Positions 1 to 6,708 are shown, numbered from the stretch's first letter. The stretch is DNA of 12,774 nucleotides from Rs1 sp034111875 (GCA_034111875.1 JAWUWK010000066.1:1-12774); one strand, 5' to 3'. Numbers and translations: made by a program. The notes: generated by a model not told the origin, from the sequence alone.

Positions 1-6
1 TACTAC

Positions 7-52
7 TTTTGAACATATTTCATAATTTTAAGTGGTCATTTTTGAACATATT
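7..52. repeat. 13-bp direct repeat upstream of the repeat-protein gene
   Basis: TTTTGAACATATT occurs identically at 7-19 and 40-52, 33 bp apart start to start, which is close to three helical turns. The core GAACAT occurs a third time at 102-107 within a more diverged context. Tandem identical sites on one face of the helix, upstream of a gene starting at 190, suggest a regulator binding array. The regulator is unknown, and this could equally be the edge of a longer repeat that starts left of the window. Confidence 0.4.
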
Positions 53-128
53 AATGACGTTCATAGAGGACTCACAAAACCACGGCGCATCATATTAAAT
101 TGAACATTATTATATTTTATCTGAACGT

Positions 129-157
129 TTGGTTAGAACAAATTCCTACTGTAAGAT
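129..157 (+). promoter_or_regulatory. weak candidate sigma70 promoter
   Basis: TTGGTT (129-134) and TAAGAT (152-157) are separated by 17 nt and lie 33 nt upstream of the ATG at 190. They match the -35 and -10 consensus at 3/6 and 4/6 positions. The spacing is ideal but the boxes are poor, so this is only the best candidate I found in the leader. Confidence 0.25.
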
Positions 158-189
158 GGCTAAATAATAACTTAACTAAGGAATTAATT

Positions 190-1893
190 ATGTCAGATGT
201 TGTAAACACAAATGCAGGTGCTGATACCTTAACGTTCGCAGGAATTACTAATCAACCAACTACTGACAATTCTAGTATAATTGGCACACTAGCAGCTGAC
301 ACTATCACGACCAGTTATTACATAGATTATTCAAACCTTATTACAGGTGATGGCGCGGATACGTTGACTATTACCGCTGGCACTGAAAGTACTGCAACAA
401 TGGCTGATATTTATACTGGAGCTGGTGCAGATACGGTTACTGTGGGTTATATATTAAATGAATCAACACTTGACACAGGATCAGCAGTAAAAGATGGTGC
501 GGATACTGTGACCCTGAAGGGGGCTGGCGCTAGTAACATATTCACTGGAAAAGGCGCAGACACTGTCACTATTGGTAGTGTAGTGGCTCAGAGTTCGGAT
601 AACGTGCCTAGTGAAGTTAGAACAGGTGACGATTCTGACACCCTAACCATAACGACAGTGTCAGACTCACACGTTTACGCAGGTAGTGGCAACAATACGG
701 TGACTATGACAACAGTTGATGGTAGTTCTATGACTGCTGGCGATGGTAATGACACGGTGAGTATGACAACCGTTGATTCTAGCAGTATAGATGTTGGCGG
801 TGGTAATGACACGGTACATATATATGGCAAGATGTCTGATTCCCACCTTCACGCCGGTGATGGAAACAATACAGTTACCATAGGCAACGCTCAAGGTTCT
901 AGCGATCCATACGGCGATGACAATTCGGATGGTTTGATTTCGGGGATAGGCAGTAGTAGTATAATCACCGGTGACCATTCCGATTCTGTGATTATTACGA
1001 AGATTGGTGGTGGTGTAGATATAGATACGGGTGCAGGGATAGATACCCTTAAGTTAGCGCTTGTTGAAGATAGTTATAACGGCGTTGTAGACCTTGGAAG
1101 AGGTGATGATACCTTGACTATAACGTTGACAAGTGCTGATTTAAAAGATGGCAGCATGTTCGATGGTGGCGATGGTTTTGATACACTTACTTTGGCGGGT
1201 GTAACCGCAGCTGATTGGAGTGCCGGTTTATCTTCGCATTTTATAAATTTTGAAACTGTCAATTTAGGTGGAATAGGTGTCCATCCAACCGTGACTCCTC
1301 CAGCGGGTACTGTTTTGGCTACTGTAAACACAGGCAGCGGTGCTGATATCTTAACGTTCACAGGTATAGATGGAAGTGGTGACAATTTTAGTATAATTGG
1401 TACCGCAGCAGCTGACACTATCACCGCCGATTTTTACATTGATGACTCAACACTTGATACTGGCGCCGGCGCAGATACGCTGACTATTACCGCTAGCGCT
1501 GACAGTACTGCTAGCAATGCTAAGATAGATACTGGCGCTGGCGCAGATATAATCACTGTCGGTGATGTACTACAAAACTCACTATTAAACACAGGAGCCG
1601 GAGCCGATATTATCACCCTTAAAGGCATTAAAGGTGATACTGAGTTAGTAACTGGGGCAGGCGCCGATACGCTGACAATAGCATCAGTCGATGCAGATTT
1701 TAAGGGTACAGTAAACCTTGGAGCCGGTGCTGATACGTTGACTATGGATTGGAGCAGTAACGCTTATAGCCAAGATGCCCAATTTGATGGTGGCGATGGT
1801 GCTGATACAGTCACCTTGACAGGCGTACCCGTAGCTCATCAGGCTAGTATAGCTTCACAGTTCTACAACTTTGAAACTATTAATTTCGCGTAG
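190..1893 (+). CDS. RTX-like acidic beta-strand repeat protein, internally duplicated
   Basis: A 567-residue protein made almost entirely of about 23 copies of a motif like TGAGADTLTI, spaced roughly 19-24 residues apart (for example near residues 51, 162, 181, 200, 422, 446, 466 and 508). Copies such as GGGNDTVHI and GGDGFDTLTL approach the RTX nonapeptide GGxGxDxUx. This suggests a Ca2+-binding beta-roll or parallel beta-helix, as in type I-secreted and S-layer-like proteins. By my count it has about 69 Asp, only about 13 Lys+Arg and no Cys. Two modules are visible (1-361 and 378-567). Each ends in a similar cap, FINFETVNL (351-359) and FYNFETINF (558-566), and they are joined by a Pro-rich linker. 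I chose the ATG at 190 because AAGGA lies 7 nt upstream. An upstream in-frame ATG at 100 has no such site and would add a non-repeat extension. There is no Sec signal peptide, so export would have to be type I or another C-terminal-signal route; no transporter genes are in the window. Role (surface layer, adhesin or matrix protein) is inference. Confidence 0.85.
   Translation: MSDVVNTNAGADTLTFAGITNQPTTDNSSIIGTLAADTITTSYYIDYSNLITGDGADTLTITAGTESTATMADIYTGAGADTVTVGYILNESTLDTGSAVKDGADTVTLKGAGASNIFTGKGADTVTIGSVVAQSSDNVPSEVRTGDDSDTLTITTVSDSHVYAGSGNNTVTMTTVDGSSMTAGDGNDTVSMTTVDSSSIDVGGGNDTVHIYGKMSDSHLHAGDGNNTVTIGNAQGSSDPYGDDNSDGLISGIGSSSIITGDHSDSVIITKIGGGVDIDTGAGIDTLKLALVEDSYNGVVDLGRGDDTLTITLTSADLKDGSMFDGGDGFDTLTLAGVTAADWSAGLSSHFINFETVNLGGIGVHPTVTPPAGTVLATVNTGSGADILTFTGIDGSGDNFSIIGTAAADTITADFYIDDSTLDTGAGADTLTITASADSTASNAKIDTGAGADIITVGDVLQNSLLNTGAGADIITLKGIKGDTELVTGAGADTLTIASVDADFKGTVNLGAGADTLTMDWSSNAYSQDAQFDGGDGADTVTLTGVPVAHQASIASQFYNFETINFA
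205..522 (+). repeat. intragenic duplication, copy 1
   Basis: Codons 6-111 of the repeat protein align end to end with codons 380-479. Both start NT..GAD and end D.(V/I)TLKG, with a shared block SIIGT.AADTIT. Similarity is still clear in DNA: 265-287 and 1381-1403 differ at only two of 23 positions. Copy 1 is followed by about 185 extra residues (112-297) that have no counterpart after copy 2. Confidence 0.75.
1327..1626 (+). repeat. intragenic duplication, copy 2
   Basis: Second copy of the N-terminal block (codons 380-479), in frame with copy 1 and offset by 1,116 nt in the best-conserved part. It is slightly shorter than copy 1. It is more regular, with several near-identical TGAGADTLTI or TGAGADIIT units, which suggests more recent homogenisation. 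Confidence 0.75.
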
Positions 1894-1989
1894 TGTTCAC
1901 TCGCACCACTATTTATTATCGGCCTCAAGACTTATACCTGAGAGGGTATTGGCTTGGGTCGATGAGTTTATGAACCATTGGGCTCGCCA

Positions 1990-2033
1990 ACATTCAGAAT
2001 GTGTGTGATATAATGGTTAACAGTGCATTATAT
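1990..2033. repeat. palindrome and adjacent hairpin
   Basis: ACATTC-A-GAATGT is a perfect 13-nt palindrome at 1990-2002. It is followed at once by an inverted repeat with 8-bp arms, ATATAATG (2008-2015) and CATTATAT (2026-2033), around a 10-nt loop. There is no T-run, so it is not an intrinsic terminator. The rest of 1894-2171 shows no plausible gene. Confidence 0.4.
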
Positions 2034-2171
2034 TAAGAAAGTGCTGAAAGCTCAGTTGAAGTCATATAAACCACAATGATGAATGAAAACATTAATACAG
2101 CCTTTAAAATACGGCTTCTAAAAATCAATTAACCGTCTCGGGCTAGAAGTCCCACCAAATCTAAGAAACAG

Positions 2172-2202
2172 ACCCCTAAGTGACTACCTAGGGGTTTTTT
2201 TT
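2172..2202 (+). terminator. intrinsic terminator
   Basis: A perfect 7-bp stem, ACCCCTA (2172-2178) pairing with TAGGGGT (2189-2195), has a 10-nt loop and runs directly into eight T residues (2195-2202). It would stop rightward transcription, and the only rightward gene upstream is the repeat protein ending at 1893. The 280-nt distance is long, so it may instead belong to an unrecognised short RNA or to the structured element that follows. Confidence 0.75.
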
Positions 2203-2438
2203 GTCTGCGTTTGAGGGCCGCTCGAGAAACCACGGAGCGGGTTTGAGACGATCGAAACAACACATTAGCGCCGCTTTATTGTGGCGGCCAAAAGGCCAGG
2301 AACGCAGTGACGAATCAACCCGTCGATCTGTAGATGGCTGTGTCACTGCCAGCTCGCAAAGTTTGATCCGTTCTTTGAGATTTAAAACATGATAGCTAAT
2401 GACTTTAACTGATGTCTTTTTTTGAGAGTAAGTCATTA
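2203..2438. other. hairpin-dense non-coding element
   Basis: Several inverted repeats sit almost end to end. They are CCGCTC/GAGCGG (2218-2223/2235-2240), GGCC-AAAA-GGCC (2286-2297), an 8-bp pair GCAGTGAC/GTCACTGC (2304-2311/2342-2349) and a 9-bp pair TAATGACTT/AAGTCATTA (2397-2405/2430-2438). A GC-rich imperfect stem lies around 2270-2286. Both strands stay open for 60-80 codons, but neither reading frame has a ribosome binding site or a recognisable domain. This looks like a structured RNA gene or a dispersed intergenic repeat rather than a protein gene. Family not recognised. Confidence 0.4.
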
Positions 2439-3034
2439 AAATACACTTTCGACTAGCTCGGCATCATCTTTTTTTGCGAAAACTGCTTATAAACGGTAAT
2501 ACCGTGTAAAGACTGAATCAAAGGTAATTTGACCCGCTATTGACTGACTAATCTGCTGCGCCTAGTAATAAACAGAGCCTTTCCTAAATTATTTGTCCTA
2601 TATTATGCCAGCAAGGCAGACAAAACTTTAGATCTAGGCCTTTGTTTAAAGTAAATGGGCCGTTAAAAACATTGCCAAAGCTGTTAGCTCTATGATTGCG
2701 AAGAGCCGCTACCTGACTTGCTTTAGCTACTCGCGGTATAACTCCAACTAACCTATTGTCTTCTCCTTCCCCCAAGCGAATCAGAACTCTTAAAGATACT
2801 AGTTTTGCAACATAAGGCGCAGCTCAATACGCAGCCTATGATTTCCCCTGTCGACACTTAACTCGACACCTTAGGCTGCAAAGCCGATGACTCGGGGTCT
2901 CAAAGGTCTGATAGATCTTATCAACCAAAGCACTTACACCGCCAATCATCTACCGTTGGTGATTCTACCGATTTAGCTCGGCGCACTGGATATCCCTATT
3001 CTTATCTTTTTTTGTTTTTTTACAGACAACTCGA
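2439..3034. other. intergenic region with no convincing gene
   Basis: About 600 bp with no reading frame that carries a start, a ribosome binding site and a recognisable product. A leftward frame of about 63 codons (2584-2775) starts with TTG and lacks a credible context. The notable content is a nested hairpin at 2831-2879 and two T-runs at about 3008-3021 that have no stem in front of them. Confidence 0.5.
2831..2879. repeat. nested inverted repeat
   Basis: Outer arms GCAGCCTA (2831-2838) and TAGGCTGC (2872-2879) pair over 8 bp. They enclose a second stem, TGTCGA (2849-2854) with TCGACA (2863-2868). The result is a two-tier hairpin or potential cruciform. There is no T-tract on either side, so termination is unlikely. 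Function is unknown. Confidence 0.45.
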
Positions 3035-5548
3035 TCAACTGGGCAAATACTCTTTACTCCAGCTTTCACTAATATCGCCACTGTCTATGAGTGAGTCTAT
3101 TGCCTCAGCCTCATAACCCAATTCTGCAAGCACTTGGCGGGTAGACTGTCCAAATTTTTCCGGACGCGAAAGCGCTATGACGGCACTGCGCGATGGACGT
3201 ACTGCGTAAGGATCAAGTTGGGTGACTTTGTGCCCGCTTGGATGATCTTCAAAAATAGAGAAAGAGAAACTTCCTTGTTCTATACCCGACTTGTTATCAG
3301 CGGGTCGGCTGTAGTTTACTCGAAGTGAATCTATATTTTCACAGACCACGGCACCGATATCAGCCGCCTGCAGTCGCTCCACCCAATCGGAGCCACTCGC
3401 CCCAAAAAAGGCATACGACAGAAATTGCGCTCTGTCAGCAACAGCAATATCGGTAAATCCTTTGAGGCCTTCAACCAGCTCTAAGCGAGGTATGTCATTT
3501 TCATATACACTTAATAGCAAATGCTCACCAGAAGCGGTGTAATAAAATCGGGTGAGTGCATCGTAGCCGCTATTTTCACGCCCAGAAGGCTCATCAAACA
3601 AGCCCCGCTTGTGATAGTCATAACAAAACGGAATCTGTAATAGCGCGCTGTTCGACGCCAGTGACGTTCTACCTCGACCAACACGACCCGTTTTGTATTT
3701 TTGGTAGAGGGCTGTGGCAACACTCATCGCCCCGCCAAAACCGCACATAACGTCAATCGTTCCAACGTGGGCATGCTCTTCGGGCGAATCCATTGCGCCA
3801 CCAAATCTGAGCATGATACCAGTCGATGCCTGAACGAGATCGTCGTAGCCAACGAAGTTCGAACAGGGACCACGCTCCACGCCCCCGAAACAATCCAATT
3901 TGCAAAATATAGCCTGCGGGTTTAACTCCCGCAATCGATCGCTATCAAGCCCCATCTTTTTAACTTGACTATCTGGTGCATTCCAAATAATCACGTCGAC
4001 GGATTTAACCAGTTTTTCAAATACCTCTCGACCTTTTTCTGATTGTATATTCGCCAGAATCGAGCGCTTCCCCTGCATTTGAGACATGCCATAGATCACC
4101 GTATTCCAGCTATCATACATAGGCGTTGCAGGTTCGAGTTTGATGACTTCGGCACCGAACCGAGCGAGGTAGCAAGCAGCGTGGGGCCCAGCTATAACAT
4201 TGCAGAGGTCAAGTATCTTGACTCCCTCAAGCCAACCGCTGTTATCATCAACATCGGTGATCGCCGGCAGCTTGGTCTTAATAGACTTAAACGCTCGCAG
4301 CGCGGTATCGAAGTCGACCCATTGGCGCGGCTGTGGACGCAGCATCTGCTCGCCACTTTCTTCTAGCCAAACGATCGGGCCAGGCTGGATCATCATTCCA
4401 TATACAGGGTCAGCCACTTCAATCATTAAACCTGCGGTTTCTGCGTAATCATCGTGAATCCATTCTTGTAGCCAACGCTGTGGAGCGCCCGGAACCCCAG
4501 CTTTGCCAAAAAGTTTTTGCCACTCTTTTGAGGTGCGAGTTAAAATAACTTCTTTCATTCTCTGCGCAATCTTATCCGCCCAAAATTTCGGCATCGGATA
4601 AACACCCAGTGAAGTATCTGCCTCCCATTCGGAATGAGTCAAATACGTATCATCTTCCTCAGTCAGTCCTTCTGCGACTAATTCATCGTAAATATCTAAA
4701 ACATCAAGACAGCGCTTTGCATGTTTCTTATGGCTTGGGCACACCACGTAAAACATTCGCCCGTCTTTACACATATAACTGCGATAAAAAGGGTCCATGA
4801 GCTCTTGGACAATGTCATACCCGACATTCATTGGCAGTCCTTCAATCCTACGTCGAGTAATCTCTTGTTCTCGCTGAGTAAGATAGCGCTCAGGTAATCC
4901 TTCGATATCGATGGAATTGTAACATAATCCCTCCATAGCAGCGGCAACGAGCGGCACTTCTATGGAATCACCTAGTCCCGACTCTTCTCGTGCCTGAAGT
5001 GCCATCACAACAGATGACCCACCAAGCATGGCACCATAAGCTGAAGGCAATGGCAGAGGAGAGAATGATGGGTTGACACCCATCAACACTCTATTGAGGC
5101 CCATGTCAGTAAAAACACCACAACTTGCCGATATAACACTCTCATAAGCTCGCAAATCCCGACGCAGTTCGTCGTTAGAAGCAAAGCCTGGGATCGAAAG
5201 CGTTATTAATTGGGGGCGCTCCTTCCTAAGCTCGCTAAAATCAATACCGAGCTTTGCCATTTTTCCAGGTCTAAAACCCTCAATCACGACATCACTGGAT
5301 GCAATCAGCGTCTTAGCCTGAGCCAACCCCTCTTGGGTCTTCAAATCTAACGTGATGATCAACTTATTTCGATTCAAGATTGCGTTAGCTGGATTATCCC
5401 AGTACGGGCCACTTGGTGGATCTATGTGCACAACCGTTGCACCTAGGTCAGCCAGCATCATCGCTACCGCTGGCCCGGCAATATACTGGCCGAAATCAAC
5501 GACCTTAACCCCATTGAGAGGTAATGTGGATGGTTCGTTGCGTGTCAT
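3035..5548 (-). CDS. tandem-fused CaiB/BaiF (family III) CoA-transferase
   Basis: An 837-residue protein with two CaiB/BaiF domains in tandem, about twice the roughly 400-residue length of a single family III CoA-transferase. These enzymes move CoA between carboxylic acids via an aspartyl-CoA anhydride; the substrate here cannot be told from sequence. Both halves begin with the family signature: LNGVKVVDFGQYIAGP near residue 10 and LEGVKILDLCNVIAGP near 440. Both keep the ADLGA-V--IDPP or ARFGA-V-KLEPA element that follows. The catalytic Asp (Asp169 in formyl-CoA transferase) aligns with Asp599 in GTIDVMCGFGG. The matching N-terminal segment, LPLPSAYGAMLGG (about 166-178), has Pro or Ser there. 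The N-terminal half is therefore probably non-catalytic and the fusion probably gives one active site. I chose the start at 5548 because GGAG lies 6 nt upstream; an ATG four codons earlier has no such site. The gene stands alone, with no pathway neighbours. Confidence 0.9.
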   Translation of the reverse strand: MTRNEPSTLPLNGVKVVDFGQYIAGPAVAMMLADLGATVVHIDPPSGPYWDNPANAILNRNKLIITLDLKTQEGLAQAKTLIASSDVVIEGFRPGKMAKLGIDFSELRKERPQLITLSIPGFASNDELRRDLRAYESVISASCGVFTDMGLNRVLMGVNPSFSPLPLPSAYGAMLGGSSVVMALQAREESGLGDSIEVPLVAAAMEGLCYNSIDIEGLPERYLTQREQEITRRRIEGLPMNVGYDIVQELMDPFYRSYMCKDGRMFYVVCPSHKKHAKRCLDVLDIYDELVAEGLTEEDDTYLTHSEWEADTSLGVYPMPKFWADKIAQRMKEVILTRTSKEWQKLFGKAGVPGAPQRWLQEWIHDDYAETAGLMIEVADPVYGMMIQPGPIVWLEESGEQMLRPQPRQWVDFDTALRAFKSIKTKLPAITDVDDNSGWLEGVKILDLCNVIAGPHAACYLARFGAEVIKLEPATPMYDSWNTVIYGMSQMQGKRSILANIQSEKGREVFEKLVKSVDVIIWNAPDSQVKKMGLDSDRLRELNPQAIFCKLDCFGGVERGPCSNFVGYDDLVQASTGIMLRFGGAMDSPEEHAHVGTIDVMCGFGGAMSVATALYQKYKTGRVGRGRTSLASNSALLQIPFCYDYHKRGLFDEPSGRENSGYDALTRFYYTASGEHLLLSVYENDIPRLELVEGLKGFTDIAVADRAQFLSYAFFGASGSDWVERLQAADIGAVVCENIDSLRVNYSRPADNKSGIEQGSFSFSIFEDHPSGHKVTQLDPYAVRPSRSAVIALSRPEKFGQSTRQVLAELGYEAEAIDSLIDSGDISESWSKEYLPS

Positions 5549-5554
5549 ATTATT

Positions 5555-5558
5555 CTCC
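5555..5558 (-). promoter_or_regulatory. Shine-Dalgarno deciding the CoA-transferase start
   Basis: GGAG on the minus strand lies 6 nt before the ATG at 5546-5548. The G residues fall inside the second codon of the longer reading from 5560, so the two starts are mutually informative and the inner ATG is favoured. Confidence 0.6.
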
Positions 5559-5596
5559 ATAAAATCTATATTTCCATTTAACAGTAAATAAATACC

Positions 5597-5626
5597 CTAC
5601 TGAGTAGCGCTAAAGTAACGCTTTAG
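5597..5626. promoter_or_regulatory. pair of operator-like palindromes upstream of the CoA-transferase
   Basis: CTACT-G-AGTAG (5597-5607) is a perfect 11-nt palindrome. Three bases on, CTAAAG-TAACG-CTTTAG (5610-5626) has 6-bp arms. Both lie 49-78 bp upstream of the CoA-transferase start, where a repressor site would be expected. A weak minus-strand promoter, TTACTT then a TATTTA-like box about 18 nt on, overlaps them. The size and symmetry would suit a TetR- or MarR-type dimer, but no such regulator is in the window, so assignment is inference. Confidence 0.35.
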
Positions 5627-5875
5627 TGGTGGCTTGAATCTACCTTTTAGAATATTCTTCTGCTGATTGAGGGGATTTTGCAGACTAAAGCTAGCCTGTC
5701 AGGCAAATGTCATTGGAGCCTCGTATCATTATTCAAATTCATCATCAAAAAGGTGTATCGTCTTATTGTTTATCCAGGCATCAATCTACTTTTTTGCTAG
5801 TGATATTGAGGCCGGGTGCTCAACGGTTGATCAGCGCAAAAAAAAGACACCGCTAGCAGCCAAAGGTAATTGATT

Positions 5876-6031
5876 ATGTTTTTTCATTTAGACTTGATCT
5901 TTCAAATGTATTTCCATGCTGCTGGGTCTAGTTTGCAGTTGTTGGAAGTGCCAAATGTAATTATTGGGCCGAATTTTAAGCTATATTTTTATGTTTATCG
6001 TCCCGCCAGTGTCAATACATATTGCTATTAA
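5876..6031 (+). CDS. possible small protein of 51 residues, unrecognised
   Basis: An ATG at 5876, preceded 9 nt upstream by AAGG, opens a 51-codon frame ending in TAA at 6029-6031. The product begins MFFHLDLIFQMYFHAAG and is rich in Phe, Tyr and Leu. It has no clear membrane helix and resembles no family I know. Frames of this length are common by chance in AT-rich intergenic DNA. It is listed only because it has a start and a plausible ribosome binding site in a long stretch with nothing better. Confidence 0.15.
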   Translation: MFFHLDLIFQMYFHAAGSSLQLLEVPNVIIGPNFKLYFYVYRPASVNTYCY

Positions 6032-6040
6032 TAGCTATTA
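6024..6040. repeat. two overlapping 12-nt palindromes
   Basis: GCTATTAATAGC (6024-6035) and TAATAGCTATTA (6029-6040) are each perfectly self-complementary and share seven bases. This may be a protein-binding site, but no gene start is close enough to assign it. Confidence 0.3.
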
Positions 6041-6117
6041 TTGGGTGACGATTAAGGTATATGAGATGCGATTTAACAGGGGAATATTAAGAGTGAATGC
6101 GAAAGCTAGCCAGCAAT

Positions 6118-6147
6118 AAAAAAAGCCCCTAAGACACGCTTTTTTTT
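6118..6147. terminator. weak terminator-like A/T hairpin
   Basis: AAAAAAAGC (6118-6126) can pair with GCTTTTTTT (6138-6146) around an 11-nt loop and ends in eight T residues (6140-6147). Only two pairs are G-C, so the stem is poor. It would work in either direction if at all. It could end a leftward transcript from the tgpA side, or a rightward one from the small frame at 5876. Confidence 0.3.
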
Positions 6148-6151
6148 ATGG

Positions 6152-6193
6152 GCCAATAACACGATCTTGAGAGCAGAATAATCGCTTATTGGC
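6152..6193. repeat. inverted repeat with 8-bp arms
   Basis: GCCAATAA (6152-6159) and TTATTGGC (6186-6193) are perfect complements separated by 26 nt. No T-run follows. It starts the inverted-repeat-rich stretch downstream of tgpA. Confidence 0.3.
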
Positions 6194-6593
6194 AGCGACT
6201 CGACGCACGGCGTTATGAATATTCTTTAGTCTTTGGGGGCTGTCTTATTGCTCCTGACCGCTCGCTCTGCTGATTAAAACCCGCGGTGTTTCAATTTGGC
6301 TGTTTATACGCCTTTACTGCGCCCACTGCCCTCGATGCACTATCAATACACCCATGTAAGAAAGGCGAGAGTACAGGTGGATTATCATGTCGAATACGCA
6401 AAGCACTATTACTGCGTAGCGCATGACTGAGTCAACAGGTCGTTGAGTGCAGGCCTGTTGTAACATCCTTGCCATTTATCATCAAGGCACTAGAGTGGCC
6501 AGTCATGCTCGTTTACAAAGAGTGGGGAGCACAGTAATTGTGCAGAGTATATGGCGCATCAGCAGCGTGCAATGAGAAATGGCCACCTAAGCG

Positions 6594-6637
6594 GTATATC
6601 CATTGGGGAGCAGATAGTGGCTCCCCAATGGATATAC
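6594..6637. repeat. 18-bp perfect inverted repeat (hairpin)
   Basis: The arm GTATATCCATTGGGGAGC pairs along its whole length with GCTCCCCAATGGATATAC across an 8-nt loop. Eighteen perfect pairs are far beyond chance. It is symmetric on both strands and has no poly-T, so its role is not obvious. Confidence 0.8.
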
Positions 6638-6675
6638 ACTGCACGAGAAACGTCATCGAGAGCAAGGTTATCGGT

Positions 6676-6708
6676 GTATTTTAGCATTACTCAGTAATGC
6701 TAAAATAC
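6676..6708. repeat. 15-bp perfect inverted repeat (hairpin)
   Basis: GTATTTTAGCATTAC and GTAATGCTAAAATAC flank a 3-nt loop TCA. With a 2-nt bulge the stem can instead extend to CGG/CCG (6672-6674/6708-6710). It lies 38 bp from the 18-bp hairpin and has no T-run. Confidence 0.75.

Larger units (their letters stand above)
6433..6708. other. cluster of strong hairpins in non-coding DNA downstream of tgpA
   Basis: Four hairpins lie within 276 bp: CAACAGG/CCTGTTG (6433-6439/6454-6460), GCACA/TGTGC (6529-6543), an 18-bp perfect pair (6594-6611/6620-6637, loop AGATAGTG) and a 15-bp perfect pair (6676-6690/6694-6708, loop TCA). CGTGCA (6566-6571) and TGCACG (6640-6645) could extend the largest one. 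No T-tract adjoins any of them, so they are not classical terminators. No reading frame of note covers the region. A structured RNA, an mRNA 3'-end stabiliser for the tgpA operon, or a small non-autonomous element are all possible. Confidence 0.5.

Noticed and set aside
190..1893. Reverse-strand frames inside the repeat gene (for example 667-978 and 1074-1424)
   Set aside because: They are by-products of the low-complexity repeat codons and have no start signals or domains.
2125..2158. tRNA-like 3' end (GGG...CCC followed by ACCA) shortly before the 2172-2202 terminator
   Set aside because: No TTC T-loop and no acceptor, D or anticodon arms can be built from the preceding sequence. At most it could be a remnant, and the match is too weak to call a tRNA or attachment site.
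2188..2436. Leftward 82-codon frame over the hairpin element
   Set aside because: There is an ATG but no ribosome binding site, the frame runs through a terminator hairpin, and the composition resembles translated structured DNA. The opposite strand is also open.
2584..2775. Leftward 63-codon frame in the intergenic region
   Set aside because: It starts with TTG, has no recognisable domain and no supporting context.
3005..3022. T-runs next to the end of the CoA-transferase gene as a terminator
   Set aside because: The T-tract is on the plus strand, the wrong strand for this leftward gene, and no stable stem precedes it.
5667..5873. Rightward 68-codon frame upstream of the CoA-transferase
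   Set aside because: It starts with TTG, has no ribosome binding site and no recognisable product, and overlaps nothing that supports it.
6200..6560. Integron attC or CRISPR-like repeats in the inverted-repeat region
   Set aside because: There are no regularly spaced repeats, no R'/R'' core pair that fits, and no integrase or cas gene in the window.
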